Part shown: positions 52,743-63,334 of the stretch, piece after piece
Layout: each line of letters opens with the position of its first letter
Position numbering within the stretch: the first letter of the stretch is position 1
Assembly (NCBI GenBank): GCA_024220505.1
Contig: JAKZZE010000026.1
Location: 740,323-804,322, forward strand
Reading direction: 5' to 3'
DNA from: Rhizopus arrhizus
Taxonomy: Eukaryota; Mucoromycota; Mucoromycetes; Mucorales; Rhizopodaceae
DNA length: 64,000 nucleotides
Notes under the pieces: model-generated
What the model was told of the DNA's origin: nothing
Seen by the model: the letters and a program-made list of their open reading frames with translations, nothing else
Database searches by the model: none
Translations under genes and position numbers: made by a program

Positions 52743-55700
52743 CACTGCACCCAATCACCGTTATCCAAGTTGATAAAGTTGATCTTTTTTGATAGTGGTA
52801 ATTCTATTAAATGAGTGAGAACTCGGATTTAAATGTTAGAAAGCTGATTTTTATATCAGAAGAAAGCTTGAAAAAAATAGATTGTAAATCTACAAAAATA
52901 ATCAAAAGTATATAATATGTTTGTTGAATAAAAAGACATTGTATTTTTTAAAAAAATAAATAATTTTCTGTTGTGCTACATGATGCCATACAAGATTACA
53001 AATTGGGAAGACTATGCTTTTTCAACTTCAGTGCAATATTTTTTAACTTCAACAAAGATCGAAAACACAGTTCTATTGGCCTACAAGCTCGGAAATCCAA
53101 GTGATTGAGTCGTGGCGTTTTCTTTTCAAGCATTCTTCGGCTCTCATGTCGTATTTTACAAAAAAAAAAACTTTGTTTAATACAAAAGGAGATTTATTTT
53201 GGTTACTAATGAACAAAAGAAAAAAAAAAAAAAAAAGAAGAAAGAGTGAAGAGGCACATATGAATAAGAGGGATGAAACTCTTATATAAGTGTATAATAT
53301 CGCTATAATAATAAGTATAAAAGTATGTGTTTATAAATTGGAACAAAAAAAAAAAGAATGTGAATATGGTAGAAAATTTAAAAGATTGAATAAAATATAT
53401 AAAAAAAAGAAAGATTCTTTTGGCTCTAAAGAAGTTAAACTTGTTTTAAAGCTGAAAAAGATATGTTTTAAATAGTAAGATCACGGCATAAAAAAGACAG
53501 AGTATTTTTGATAATCATTTTTATTTTTTGAGAGTAAAGAAAAAAAAGGCGGCAACGGAATGAATGTCTATTATGCTACACGTCTTGAGATTTCTATGAA
53601 AAGGTTAAAAAACAAAAGAAAAAGTATATTGTTACTAAGTACTTTTGAAAAAAAAAAAAATACATTCCCAGCATTGACATTACAAAAGGAATCTCCATTC
53701 AATGTATTGTTTAAACTTGAATAAAAAAAACGAGTGTTTTAAATTTGGGCTTTAAAAAAAAAGTACTTTAGAAATTTTTTCATTAAAAAAAAAATAAAAG
53801 TGGACCAAATATGACGAAGGTGGAAAGCATCAAACAGAAATCTAAAATAAGATTCAAAGACCACAATACAAACGGCAAACTGATTTTATCTGTAACCAAA
53901 TCTAGAATGAAACAAAGGTAAAAAAAAAAATTTAAATTTAAAGATCTAAACACCGCTTTCATTTTTTTTTTTGTTTTATTTATTTCACAAGTTTTTTTTT
54001 TAAAAACAGCAAGTTGATTTCATCCAACTCTATTTCACCACCAAAAGCCCAAGCGATACTCTCTTCAGTTATATTTTCTTTTTTCAGTTATATTTTCTTT
54101 TTTGATGAAGTCAGGAACAGGCAACGAGCATTTTCTTTGTATACGAGGAAGAAATTGGATGCTGCTATTTCCAGTTCTTTGCCTCTTTGCCTTGTCACTT
54201 GCTATCTGATCATCCAACAGCTTAAAAAATTCGGTACACTGAATATTGGATAATTAGTTGATTGCGCTTAAAAAGATATTAATTAAACTTACAGCAGGTG
54301 ATCTGTACTTTGGTACGCGAACTTCAAAATAATCAACTGTTTTCTTGCACAAGACAGACATACGTTCCTTTTCAGTAAAAGGAGCCATTCTATCTGGATT
54401 TTGCTCCAGAAGAATTTCCTCCACCTTATCGATTGTTTCATTGTTGTACATGTCTTCTTCTTCAGACATGTATTGCTGTTGAAGCAAATACTCACAGTTT
54501 GGATAGCTTTCGTAAACGCCTTGATCCTTGTACTGCTCGTATATAGCCTTACGAGCTCTTGTTTTCTAAAAAACAAAGTTAGTTATGCGATTACAATATT
54601 TTATGTGGCACTTACAGCGCTTCTACGGGTGACTTTTGCTGCTTTTCGTTTTCTTATAAATTCTTCAACTGGATCTTCCTCTTCACCTGTGGATATTCCC
54701 GCCTTCTTTGTATAATATTGGCGCTCGAGGTACTTGCGCAAATCGCGGTTGTTGGTATTTTTATATGAATAATGGCTATTCACATAATCCTGCAGCAATT
54801 TAAATACTCTTTGATTTTCAGCAGACTTCAGAGGCTTTTCAAGAACATATTGAGATGATGGCGGCAGGTTGTTGTAGTGATTTCTCACAGCATCCTATAT
54901 TTCAGAGAAAAGCGATTAGTATATTTGTTTAAAATTGAATTTTAATGTTCTTACTTTGACAGCAGTAGCAATCGGCTTTGCGCCTTTGCCTGATTCTGCT
55001 TCAAGCTCATCGTATGCTTCTTTGAGCTTGCTGTATGCTACTTGCAAGGCCTGCTTTTCCTCTTGCTCTTTTCGAAGCATCTCCTTCAAACCATCATTTT
55101 CTTTTCTTAGCTCCATATAAATGGAAAAAGAAAGAGATACTTCATCAGTCTCCATGTCTTCGGCTTGGCGCATTCGCTTCTGAACATGGGTCATGGGAGG
55201 AAAACCAGGCCTAGGATAGGCAAAGCTATCTGGAATGGCATCGCTTGAAGCAAGCTCAGGAACAACAGCACGAGAAGGAACAGCGATTGGTTGCCCAACA
55301 GAGTTAGAGCCACGAGCATTGGCAGGAGCAGGGTTGAATTGAATACCACGATCAGACATATTGTTATAAGAGTAATTTGAAATAAAGACAAGTGAGCTTG
55401 GCATCAAAATTGAATCTTTCTTAAATATCATCGAGTTTACAATGAAACTCAGTCTTAGTATAGCAAAAAAAAAAATATAAAAAGATTTCCTTTTCGAAAT
55501 TTTGTTCCTTTTTTTTTCTTTCTGTTCAGCAATTTCCTTTTTCAACATCGCTCCGGTTATCGCAAGGTAAGTAAAAAAAAAAAAAAAAAAAAGAAAAAGA
55601 AAAAGAAAAAGAAAAAGAAAAAAAGAAAACTTTAGTTCTAACATGCTGTAGTAGACATTCATACATGTATTCATGGCTGCTGTAGTTACTTTGGTTCTTT

Positions 55701-56616
55701 GCATATCTGCTCAAAAGGTAAATACATTCATATCTTTCAGTAATCTTTATTAAAAGTAAAATTAGCTTCCTTTAGTTCGTGGCTGAAGCTTTATGGATGT
55801 CTTGGCATCCTGTTTTGTTAGTAAAAGAGCTTTAAGGTAAATAAATCAAGTACATCATGGTTTACTTTTATTAATATTTTATTTTACACAACTTTAGATG
55901 CTTTGGCTTCTGTTGCTCCCTGTTGTCTATAACCTGTTATAGCTTTGGATTTTTTTTTACTACTGGCGCGCTTTTCTTTATGGGCTTTATTTACTACGCT
56001 CTTTTGTTTGCTGCTTCTATGGTCAAGGTAAGCGTATTTTCCTTTTTTTTTTTGCATCTACCGTTTGAATTTTTTTATTTGATCGTTTCCATGGATCCCC
56101 TGCTCGCTTTCCCTCCTTCCCCTACCCTTTTGTAATACTGTAATGAACCAATAATATATAATCAATATGGCAATAAAGCCCAAAAATAAATGAATAAAAC
56201 TACATTTTTGACCAATAATACCGTGTTTTAAGCCTATTTTATTTCCCAATATAAATCATCCAAAGCTAAATATAGCCATAATAAGCCAATAAGGAAGCAT
56301 TGCTAAAGAGCAACAGACGAATAAGGAAGCATTAGGAAAAGGTAACAAGCCAATAAAGAAGTGGTATTAAAGAGAAACGCAAGCATGTAAGGTCCAATAG
56401 AAAGGCATCATACTTGTGTTTCGTCGTTAAAAGAATAATGAAGCGGCGCGTTGCCAAACAGTGATACTTGGTTACCGCACTGAAATAGTTAACATTCAAC
56501 GTAAACAGGTTCAACTTGGCATACTGCAATAACGCTGCATTAAATATGATAAATCCCGATTAACTGAGGTATATCTGAGGACTATCATACTTTGTAAATA
56601 ACAATTATGTGCAGTG
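52743..56616 (-). mobile_element. Second CACTA-like element, lacking a transposase, 3874 bp
   Basis: Ends CACTGCAC... and ...GTGCAGTG with a 3-bp duplication TGA (52740-52742, 56617-56619). It carries one spliced gene matching the accessory-gene layout of the first CACTA-like element but no Tnp2 sequence. Left arm 52750-54050 is A-rich and empty. Right arm 55500-56410 has plus-strand segments bounded by AG/GTAAG-type signals that could be short non-coding exons, and repeats with CCAATAAAGAAG. Confidence 0.72.
54065..55359 (-). CDS. CACTA accessory protein of the second element, four exons
   Basis: Exons 55359-54955, 54894-54616, 54565-54293 and 54238-54065, all phase 0 with GT-AG introns of 60, 50 and 54 nt, give 376 aa. 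The first exon is 405 nt, the same as in the accessory gene at 43862-45130. The N-terminus is rich in A and P, followed by a strong coiled coil (KENDGLKEMLRKEQEEK, about 85-130). The middle is charged with YLERQYYTKK, and the C-terminus is basic with KRQRTGN. Function is unknown. A DNA-binding TnpA-like role is inferred from context only. Confidence 0.74.
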
Positions 56617-57278
56617 TGATTTTTAAAGCTTATTTTGTATTCAAAAGATGCTCCTTTTCATGGCGATTCGAATGGTATGCTTCTCGGTGTGGTTGGATAA
56701 CTCTAACAGACGTTATTGAAGAAAATGTAAACGAAAATAAGGGGAAAGGAAAATAATCAGCTTCACCGCATCGGGAATCGAAAAGACACACGTCACAATT
56801 GGCCGACATTATTTTTCTTACCTATTATTTTCTACCCTCACAGGATACATCAAGAAGACGATCTCTGGACGCATTATTCACCCAATGTGCCAGCACACTA
56901 AACAGAAAAGAACACCATTAAAATCAACATGAAGACGAATACTCAATTGATACATCATATACTTTATTTATCAAAAATCACCATAATCCTCTTTACAACT
57001 GTATATTTTCCCCAATTACCTTTATATTAATATGTTATTCCAAAGTATCTATTGTTGTAAAGTAATAAAAAAAAGGCTTTCTTCCCGCTAAAATTAATTT
57101 TGGGTGCCGAGTAAATTCTTTTTGCACGTTCAAGCAATTGAAGTCAAGAACTAGTTTATATTGTTAACCTTGTTGTTATTGTACATTAATAGTCTCCTAC
57201 AGTCTTCTATTAATTGGTTTCTGTTATCACTTCACCGTATAGCGAAACTAGACATAACATACATATTAGCAACTGTCA
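56617..57278. other. Spacer with no recognised gene
   Basis: AT-rich sequence between the second CACTA-like element and the last LINE copy. No tRNA gene adjoins the LINE here, unlike at 37118. Confidence 0.5.
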
Positions 57279-57471
57279 CTTTCGCTTTTGGTTAAAAAGG
57301 TAAACTTGTTTATTTTTCAAAAAAGCCGATAACTCCGCCAAATCAAGCCATCCATCTCCAATTTTTACACCATTCGATTCATCTTTCAAAAACACACCTT
57401 TTGGTCATTTTAATTTTTCGAATACATCAACTTTACATCGCTTTTTTACCGTTTGAAGTTAATCAAAAAAG

Positions 57472-58443
57472 ATGGGACCCTTAAGAAAAAACTTGGGTTC
57501 AAGGATCCCCAACGCCGCCGCCTCAGCAAACTCAGCAAATTCCAATGCTGACGTCACTCTTCAGTCTTTGGCTGCTGCGTACGAAGACCTTACTGCCCGC
57601 TTGAGTGCCTTAGAGCAGCTCCAGCTCGAAAACGCTCGCCTTTTGGAACTGACCAACAGTCAGGCCAATGAGATTGCTTCCTTGCGTGACCAACTGGCCG
57701 CACAATCTGCCGGGTCTCCTAGGGACACCCCAAGTTTAAATGCCGCTGCTTCTTCTCCTGCTCCTTCCAATGGTGCTAAAGAGACCGTTTCTTCGCCCTC
57801 TTTGGGTACTGCTGCTTCATCTTGGGCCACTGTAGCTTCACGTGGTTCCAAGAACAAACTCCGTCGTCGTGCCGCTGTTGCAAGAGGCTTCCAGCCTGTT
57901 ACAGGTGAACAAGGATTCGAGTACGTATACATTCCTAGATCTCGCAAAATGTCGTACACCGAAGCTCGTCGTCGCCTTGGTCGCTTGGGTGTTGACACCT
58001 GGCGGGTGCTAGATGTTTCGTTTCCCGCCCACTCCGTTGTTGGTCTGCTTGTCCATCTTCAGTACAAGCCTGCTCTCGTCTCTTTGCTGGAGAAAGCAAA
58101 GATCAAGGTCCTTGATCAATTCGATCCCTTAGATCCGGACAACGTTGCTGACCCTGCTTTCTCTTCTGCGTCTCTTGAGGTACGTCAAGAAAAGATGGCG
58201 CATATTTCCAACGAGTGTTGTCTTCGTACCCTTGAGCGCTTGCGCTATCCTGTTGCTGTTGCTGTCTCTCGTTTCTTTTTGGCTAATGCCATGGTGTCTG
58301 ACGAGGCCGTCTCTGAAGTCTTGGCTGCCAAGCAAGACCGTCCTGCTTTCCCGCGCCATCGTGACCAACCTGACGATGAAATGCTTCTGGATCAGTATGA
58401 TCAAGACCGTCCTGCCTCTCGCTCCAGCTTTGGATCATTATAA
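57472..58443 (+). CDS. LINE ORF1 protein, second copy
   Basis: 323 aa, same length as the copy at 47306 and nearly the same sequence, with scattered substitutions in the coiled coil and linker. The frame is intact and ends in the TAATG overlap. With no complete ORF2 behind it, it could only act for other copies. Confidence 0.86.
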   Translation: MGPLRKNLGSRIPNAAASANSANSNADVTLQSLAAAYEDLTARLSALEQLQLENARLLELTNSQANEIASLRDQLAAQSAGSPRDTPSLNAAASSPAPSNGAKETVSSPSLGTAASSWATVASRGSKNKLRRRAAVARGFQPVTGEQGFEYVYIPRSRKMSYTEARRRLGRLGVDTWRVLDVSFPAHSVVGLLVHLQYKPALVSLLEKAKIKVLDQFDPLDPDNVADPAFSSASLEVRQEKMAHISNECCLRTLERLRYPVAVAVSRFFLANAMVSDEAVSEVLAAKQDRPAFPRHRDQPDDEMLLDQYDQDRPASRSSFGSL

Positions 58444-59066
58444 TGATGAGTAGTAATACTTGTCATTATAATGCATCCTCGGTCTCTCCATCTGGTATGG
58501 TCCCAGATCCGTCAACCCCTTCCTCTCCTTTGGTTTCTCTTGGTTCTCATGGCTTCCATGGTTCATCCTCTCGTTCTCCTTCATCAACTTCATCTGTTCC
58601 GCTCACCATCGGCTTGTGGAATGCCAACGGTCTCCAGGCTTCCACAGTCGATGACCTCCTCCGTCACTGCCAGTCGTTCTCGTTGGTCTTTATCACCGAA
58701 ACCTGGTTGCTTCCTCCTGCTCGTCTTCCAACCTCATGGCAGCAGCTCCATCTGTATGGTTCTCCCGTTGCAGGTCAGTATCGTGGTTCTATGGGTGTCT
58801 CTGCCTTGGTCTCTCCTCAGTGTCCACTTCCTGTGGTTGAGTTCCCTGTGAACTGTAAGTATGCTCTTGGTCTGCAGTTGGGTCGTTCTCTACGGCTCAT
58901 CTGTCTCTACCTGCCTCCTTCTCTGTCCACTGCTGAGATACAGTCTGTTCTGGATTCACTGCCACTCACTGACGATACGATCATCTGCGGTGATCTGAAT
59001 GTTCGTCTTGGTCGTCTCGTCGGTGACTCTCGTACTAACATGCGTAGCTCTGTCCTTCGTCGTTAG
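58443..59066 (+). pseudogene. LINE ORF2 fragment, endonuclease part only
   Basis: 207 aa covering most of the endonuclease (TETWL, GDLNVRL) and ending at a TAG that replaces the TGG of RRWCDDHG. A 15-nt in-frame deletion removes part of the serine run seen at 48420. The homology itself stops soon after, at about 59080. The active-site SDHK is missing, so it is inactive. Confidence 0.88.
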
Positions 59067-59080
59067 TGCGATGATCATGG

Positions 59081-59990
59081 TTGTGGTTAAACCCCAAAAT
59101 CCTGTGGTTGCCCGCTTAATTTCAGAGTTGTGGTTAGGGCATTTTTCGTGACCATAACTAAAGTTAGAGCCATGGCTATAGCAAAAATATGAAATTCAGT
59201 GTTGGCCGGTTACGTTTCGGAGTAATAACGAACACTAGGCGCACCCCATTGGGTATATAAACGAGATAAAGCAATTTTTACACATAGCCCACTATTTTGG
59301 TGCCTATGGCTAGGCTTATAGCTAAAATTTGGCTTATGGCTAAAGTTAAGCGGAGTGATAACCAACACTAAGTGCACCCCATTTGCTCTATAAATCACAC
59401 AAAGTGATTTTCACACATAGCCCACTATGTCTGTGCCTATGGATAGGCTTATAGCTAAAATTTGGCCTACAACTAAAGTTAAGCTTGGATCTCTGATTAT
59501 TTGCATGGTTGTACCCTAAAATCCTGTGGTTGCCCGCTTAATTTCAGAGTTGTGGTTAGGGCACTTTTCACGACGATAACTAAAGTTAGAGTCACGGCTA
59601 TAGCAAAAATATGAAATTCAGTGTTGTCCGGTTACTTTTTGGAGTGATAACCAACACTAGGCGCACCCCACTGGGCATAGAAACGAGATAAATTGATTTT
59701 TACACATAGCCCACTATTTTAGTGCCTATGGCTAGGCTTATAGCTAAAATTTGGCTTATGGCTAATGTTAAGCGGAGTGATAACCAACACTAGGCGCACC
59801 CCATTTGCTCTATAAATCACACAAAGCTATTTTTACACATAGCCTACTATGTTTACGCCTATGGATAGGCTTATAGCTAAAATTTGGCTTATGACTAAAG
59901 TTATGCTTGGATCTCTGATTATTTGCATGGTTATACCCTAAAATCCTGTGGTTGCCCGCTTAATTTCAGAATTGTGGTAGAAACACTAGC
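59081..59990. repeat. 422-bp tandem repeat, just over two units
   Basis: The landmark CCC(C/T)AAAATCCTGTGG occurs at 59092, 59514 and 59936, exactly 422 bp apart each time. Each unit contains two related subunits of about 132 bp with CACTAGGCGCACCCCAT and TAGGCTTATAGCTAAAATTTGG. No coding capacity. Confidence 0.9.
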
Positions 59991-60053
59991 CGCACCCCAT
60001 CCATCGCTAAATGGAGCAAAACCACCTAACAGTATGGAAGTAAGATTAATATT

Positions 60054-60115
60054 GGCTACTGGATTCGAACTCTCGCCTAATAGCTAGCATCACCGTAGAG
60101 TTGCCACTGGGTCAG
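60054..60115 (-). ncRNA. tRNA-like sequence with Pol III box motifs
   Basis: On the minus strand TGACCCAGTGG resembles an A box and AGTTCGAATCC resembles a B box, with tRNA-like spacing. The T stem and acceptor do not pair well, so it is not a working tRNA. It may be a tRNA-derived SINE or an old tRNA pseudogene, and it adjoins the 422-bp repeat. Confidence 0.4.
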
Positions 60116-60556
60116 AAATTAGTCAAATCTAGGAATGAACTGGAGAACATTCAGTATAACATTTGAAAAACGTTTGGCCAACAAAATTTATTTTTGCATA
60201 TTATGATTAGAAGGATTCCAGTGATTGTAACGGAAAGTAATATGCTATCTTGCCCTCTGATCTCTTTATGAGAAAAGGTAAGATGTAACCTGCTTAAAGC
60301 CCATTATGTAATTGCTTATAAGGTATGGGGTTTTTCTTCCTTCGATCGATGTCAGATTTGATATCAAATTTATATGTTTTTTAGGAGAAAGCAATAATAA
60401 AAAGTCTCTTTTTCATGCATCATGGAATAATTGCCTTCTTGATGATGATTTTGTTTTATAATAATCATTTCTTATTTGTAATGAAAGTTAATGGAACATC
60501 AAAGTTGTGGATGTAGAAAGGAAATGTCGTCTTGTATTAAAAATAAAAATGATATA
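60116..60556. other. AT-rich spacer, nothing recognised
   Basis: No ORF, repeat or RNA gene that I can support. Confidence 0.5.
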
Positions 60557-60561
60557 ATAAT

Positions 60562-61213
60562 TGTTAAGGATACATAAGATTATAGTCACTTTATTTTAGT
60601 AAAAGGAATCAGATATGATCCTAAATAATATGTTGACATAACTTGGAATCACTTATAACATTATTCCCAACACAGATCGATAAAATACTTTGATTAGATT
60701 TTTATATTAAGCTTTATTCATAATAACTTCACATAGTCAAATAAGATGACATGGTTGTAATATAGTTTAGTGATAGTATGAGCATGTTGAATAAGGAATG
60801 ACGATTACTTACCGGAACATCATTAGTCATGAAAACATTTATCCTGACTGAGATATTATTGTTAACAATGATATCCAATCACGGAACTAAAAGTCTTTAT
60901 ATTCATCCGTACCGTCTCCTTAAATAGTTATATCTGAAACCATCCCAATAGCATAATTGACAATACAAGCTAGGAACAGGCTAAACTAATAATTAGAAAT
61001 AGTAATCATCTATTCTGTCAAATTGATTATAAATCTGCCCTAATCCTTTATCCGTATCATGTCTATAAATACTCTCACTTTTTACATGTAGAATTAATTT
61101 TTTAATCTTAATCATAGTTATCTTAACTTAATAAAGAGATACCAAGTTCTAACAGTATTTCTTTATCTTTGATTGCTATATTATATTTACCTAAAACTCC
61201 CCTTTCCTAAACA
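60562..61213 (+). repeat. Solo LTR, family b, clean copy, 652 bp
   Basis: Starts TGTTAAGGATAC, ends CCTAAACA, with ATAAT duplicated at 60557-60561 and 61214-61218. A TATA-like CTATAAATACTC (near 61063) and AATAAA (near 61130) give plus orientation. It shows the uninterrupted form of 4276-7036. Confidence 0.92.
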
Positions 61214-61218
61214 ATAAT

Positions 61219-61604
61219 CATATATATTCATTTATTACTCATTACTGTATAATGATGAAAAACTATTATTCTAATTTTTATCTTAATATACAGAATTGAA
61301 TTTTACTAGATAAAAATGGAAACTATGAATATTAAAGATAACGTAGTAAGACAATATTATAGTTTAACAAATGAATGCTAGAAATTCTTAAATTACGGTT
61401 GGTCAGTAATTAGTGAAAAATAAGTTTGAAAACAAAAGGACCTACTCCTATTAATAAAGTTGACGAAATTAAAAATAATCTATTTGAAAAATCAATAACG
61501 ATACCAGATTATTTCTTTTTCGCTATACTATTTAATCATGAGGGTTATAAGGGGCCATATAACAAGGTAGAAAAATGATTATTGATATTATATTTTCTTA
61601 TGGT
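61219..61604. other. AT-rich spacer, nothing recognised
   Basis: No supportable gene or repeat boundary. Confidence 0.5.
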
Positions 61605-62068
61605 TGTTGTAAGCATAGTTATTTTCTATATGATATCAGTTGTATTAAAATAAATAACGATACACAGAAAGATTAAACTATGATTGAACAATTCCACACT
61701 TTTCCAAATTTAGAACAATAAGATCAGTATCTGTCATCCTAGAGAGTCTAATCAATTGTCAACCCCAAAAGTAATTAGATCAAAGTTAATTGACTGGTTA
61801 TTATTTCTATTGTTCAATTTCAGATGCATATATTAGAACATCGACAAGCTTTAGCTTAATCATTGGTTCTTCAGCACGACATCGTGACCGAGTCTATATC
61901 TTTTATATCTACGCTCACAAAGAATATAAATAGATGCCAACTTTTTATCCATAAAGCGAGCCTTTCGCAATATAAAGAAATCTGCAATAAAGAAGGATTT
62001 TAATTTTATATTGCTGCTATTGTTTTTTTGTTTAATTTTTTTTTTTACTTAATCTTGCGATTACAACA
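61605..62068 (+). repeat. Solo LTR, family a, clean copy, 464 bp
   Basis: Starts TGTTGTAAGC and ends ATTACAACA. The flanks ATGGT and ATGGA are a one-mismatch 5-bp duplication. TATA-like AATATAAATAG lies near 61923. It carries the unoccupied TA (62018-62019) used by T1 in the left copy. Confidence 0.85.
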
Positions 62069-62518
62069 ATGGAAACTTATAATTTACTTCACTTTTTTTC
62101 TGTACAATATTTTTTTTTGGATCGAATACTTGTTTTCTTCTCATAAACAACTCCCTTGAAGCTCATACTTCATTATATTCACTTTTTTGGTTTGACGTTT
62201 TTATTACTATTCTGTAATAAGCTTGATTTATACAGCAAAAGCTGGTCATAACAGTTTAAAACCGAAATTGTGCTCAATACTGTTCTATTTGTTTTGGAAT
62301 CAATCTTGATAAGACTATTGGTTCAGCATCTAATCGTCTTAAAATGAACGTATTTAATATTGTAAACACACAAAAACGAATATTATCACAATATCTTTTG
62401 TTTAATTGATTATCTTAACACTTTGGCTATTTTTTTTACATAAAGTATTTATAATGGTTGCTGCAGATAATATTAACAACAACATTTCAACAAACGTTTT
62501 TATTTTTATTTCTTATTA
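62069..62518. other. AT-rich spacer, nothing recognised
   Basis: No supportable feature. Confidence 0.5.
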
Positions 62519-62523
62519 TTAAT

Positions 62524-62863
62524 TGAAGTGTTTTAAGTATTCAAAATAAGATAAAGAACAATTAACGAGACCGAACAATAGTTCTAAAGTCGAATACTTT
62601 TATTAAAGAAAGATTTCAAGGCTATTTATATTAGTTGAGCAAGACCTGAGATTAGATGACAAAAATAGTTACGACCGATATGATTTGACATGTATAAGAA
62701 AAATTTTATAGACTGATGTTAATAATCAACTGTTGAGATGAAAGTGAAACTTGGCTGTTTAGGGCAGTGATAATTATCAGGTTCTATTCTTATTCAAACT
62801 CGTTTGTAAAGATTTAGTCCAGAATGATAAGACTGTATCTTATTGACATGTCAAAACATGACA
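62524..62863 (-). repeat. Solo LTR of the Gypsy-1 family, 340 bp
   Basis: Nearly identical to the Gypsy-1 LTRs (about one base shorter, few differences) with TTAAT duplicated at 62519-62523 and 62864-62868. It shows that Gypsy-1 relatives inserted elsewhere and were lost by LTR recombination. Confidence 0.92.
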
Positions 62864-62868
62864 TTAAT

Positions 62869-63334
62869 ATTATTTATTCTGCAGCAAGTTCTGCTAACCA
62901 GGCAGGATTACGTTGAACTCGATCGATGCTAAAGTTCTTAGGGCAACTTATGGCAAGGGCAAAAGATAGGTCCCGGAGATCGCTGGCCTCAATTAAGCTC
63001 CGATCTGCATGAAACTCCGAATATGCATTTTTCTACCTTGTATCATCTTTGATGCCAAATTTGGTAATATTTCAATCAGCGCATCAGGTTCTATTAGCCA
63101 TTGAATTTGCCTAGTCTACCGCTTAGATAAGTCAGCGTCAGTGGACTTTTTAGAATAATTTTTTTTTCTTTCCTTTTGTGGTATTTTGCGCTTTTTTTGT
63201 TGACCCTGGACTCTGACTCGGGATAGATAATCACCAATGTGATTGGATACTTATGTTGCGTCATTTTTTGTAGGAAGAATATAAATACCCCTTTGCATTT
63301 TTGTATTTTCTCTGTATTTTACTTATTTTCGTCT
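62869..63334. other. Spacer, possible 5' region of the Merlin-like element
   Basis: No ORF I can support. The composition becomes less AT-rich toward 63200. A TATA-like AATATAAATAC at about 63279 would suit a promoter for the gene that follows. Confidence 0.4.

Larger units (their letters stand above)
57279..59080 (+). mobile_element. LINE copy with intact 5' end, cut off at its 3' side
   Basis: Matches the full-length LINE from its 5' UTR to about position 48934 (last shared bases CATGGT), then changes into a 422-bp tandem repeat. LINEs normally lose their 5' ends, so this 3' loss needs recombination or replacement. No tRNA fragment flanks its left end. Confidence 0.88.

Noticed and set aside
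55500..56130. A plus-strand multi-exon gene in the second CACTA-like element
   Set aside because: AG/GTAAG-like signals recur, but joining the segments meets stops within about 35 codons, so no coding gene can be supported.
337..62068. Inverted match between 337-3450 and 61605-62068, as if terminal repeats of a 61-kb mobile element
   Set aside because: Each copy has its own target duplication (GTAAA; ATGGT/ATGGA), so they are two independent solo LTRs of one family.
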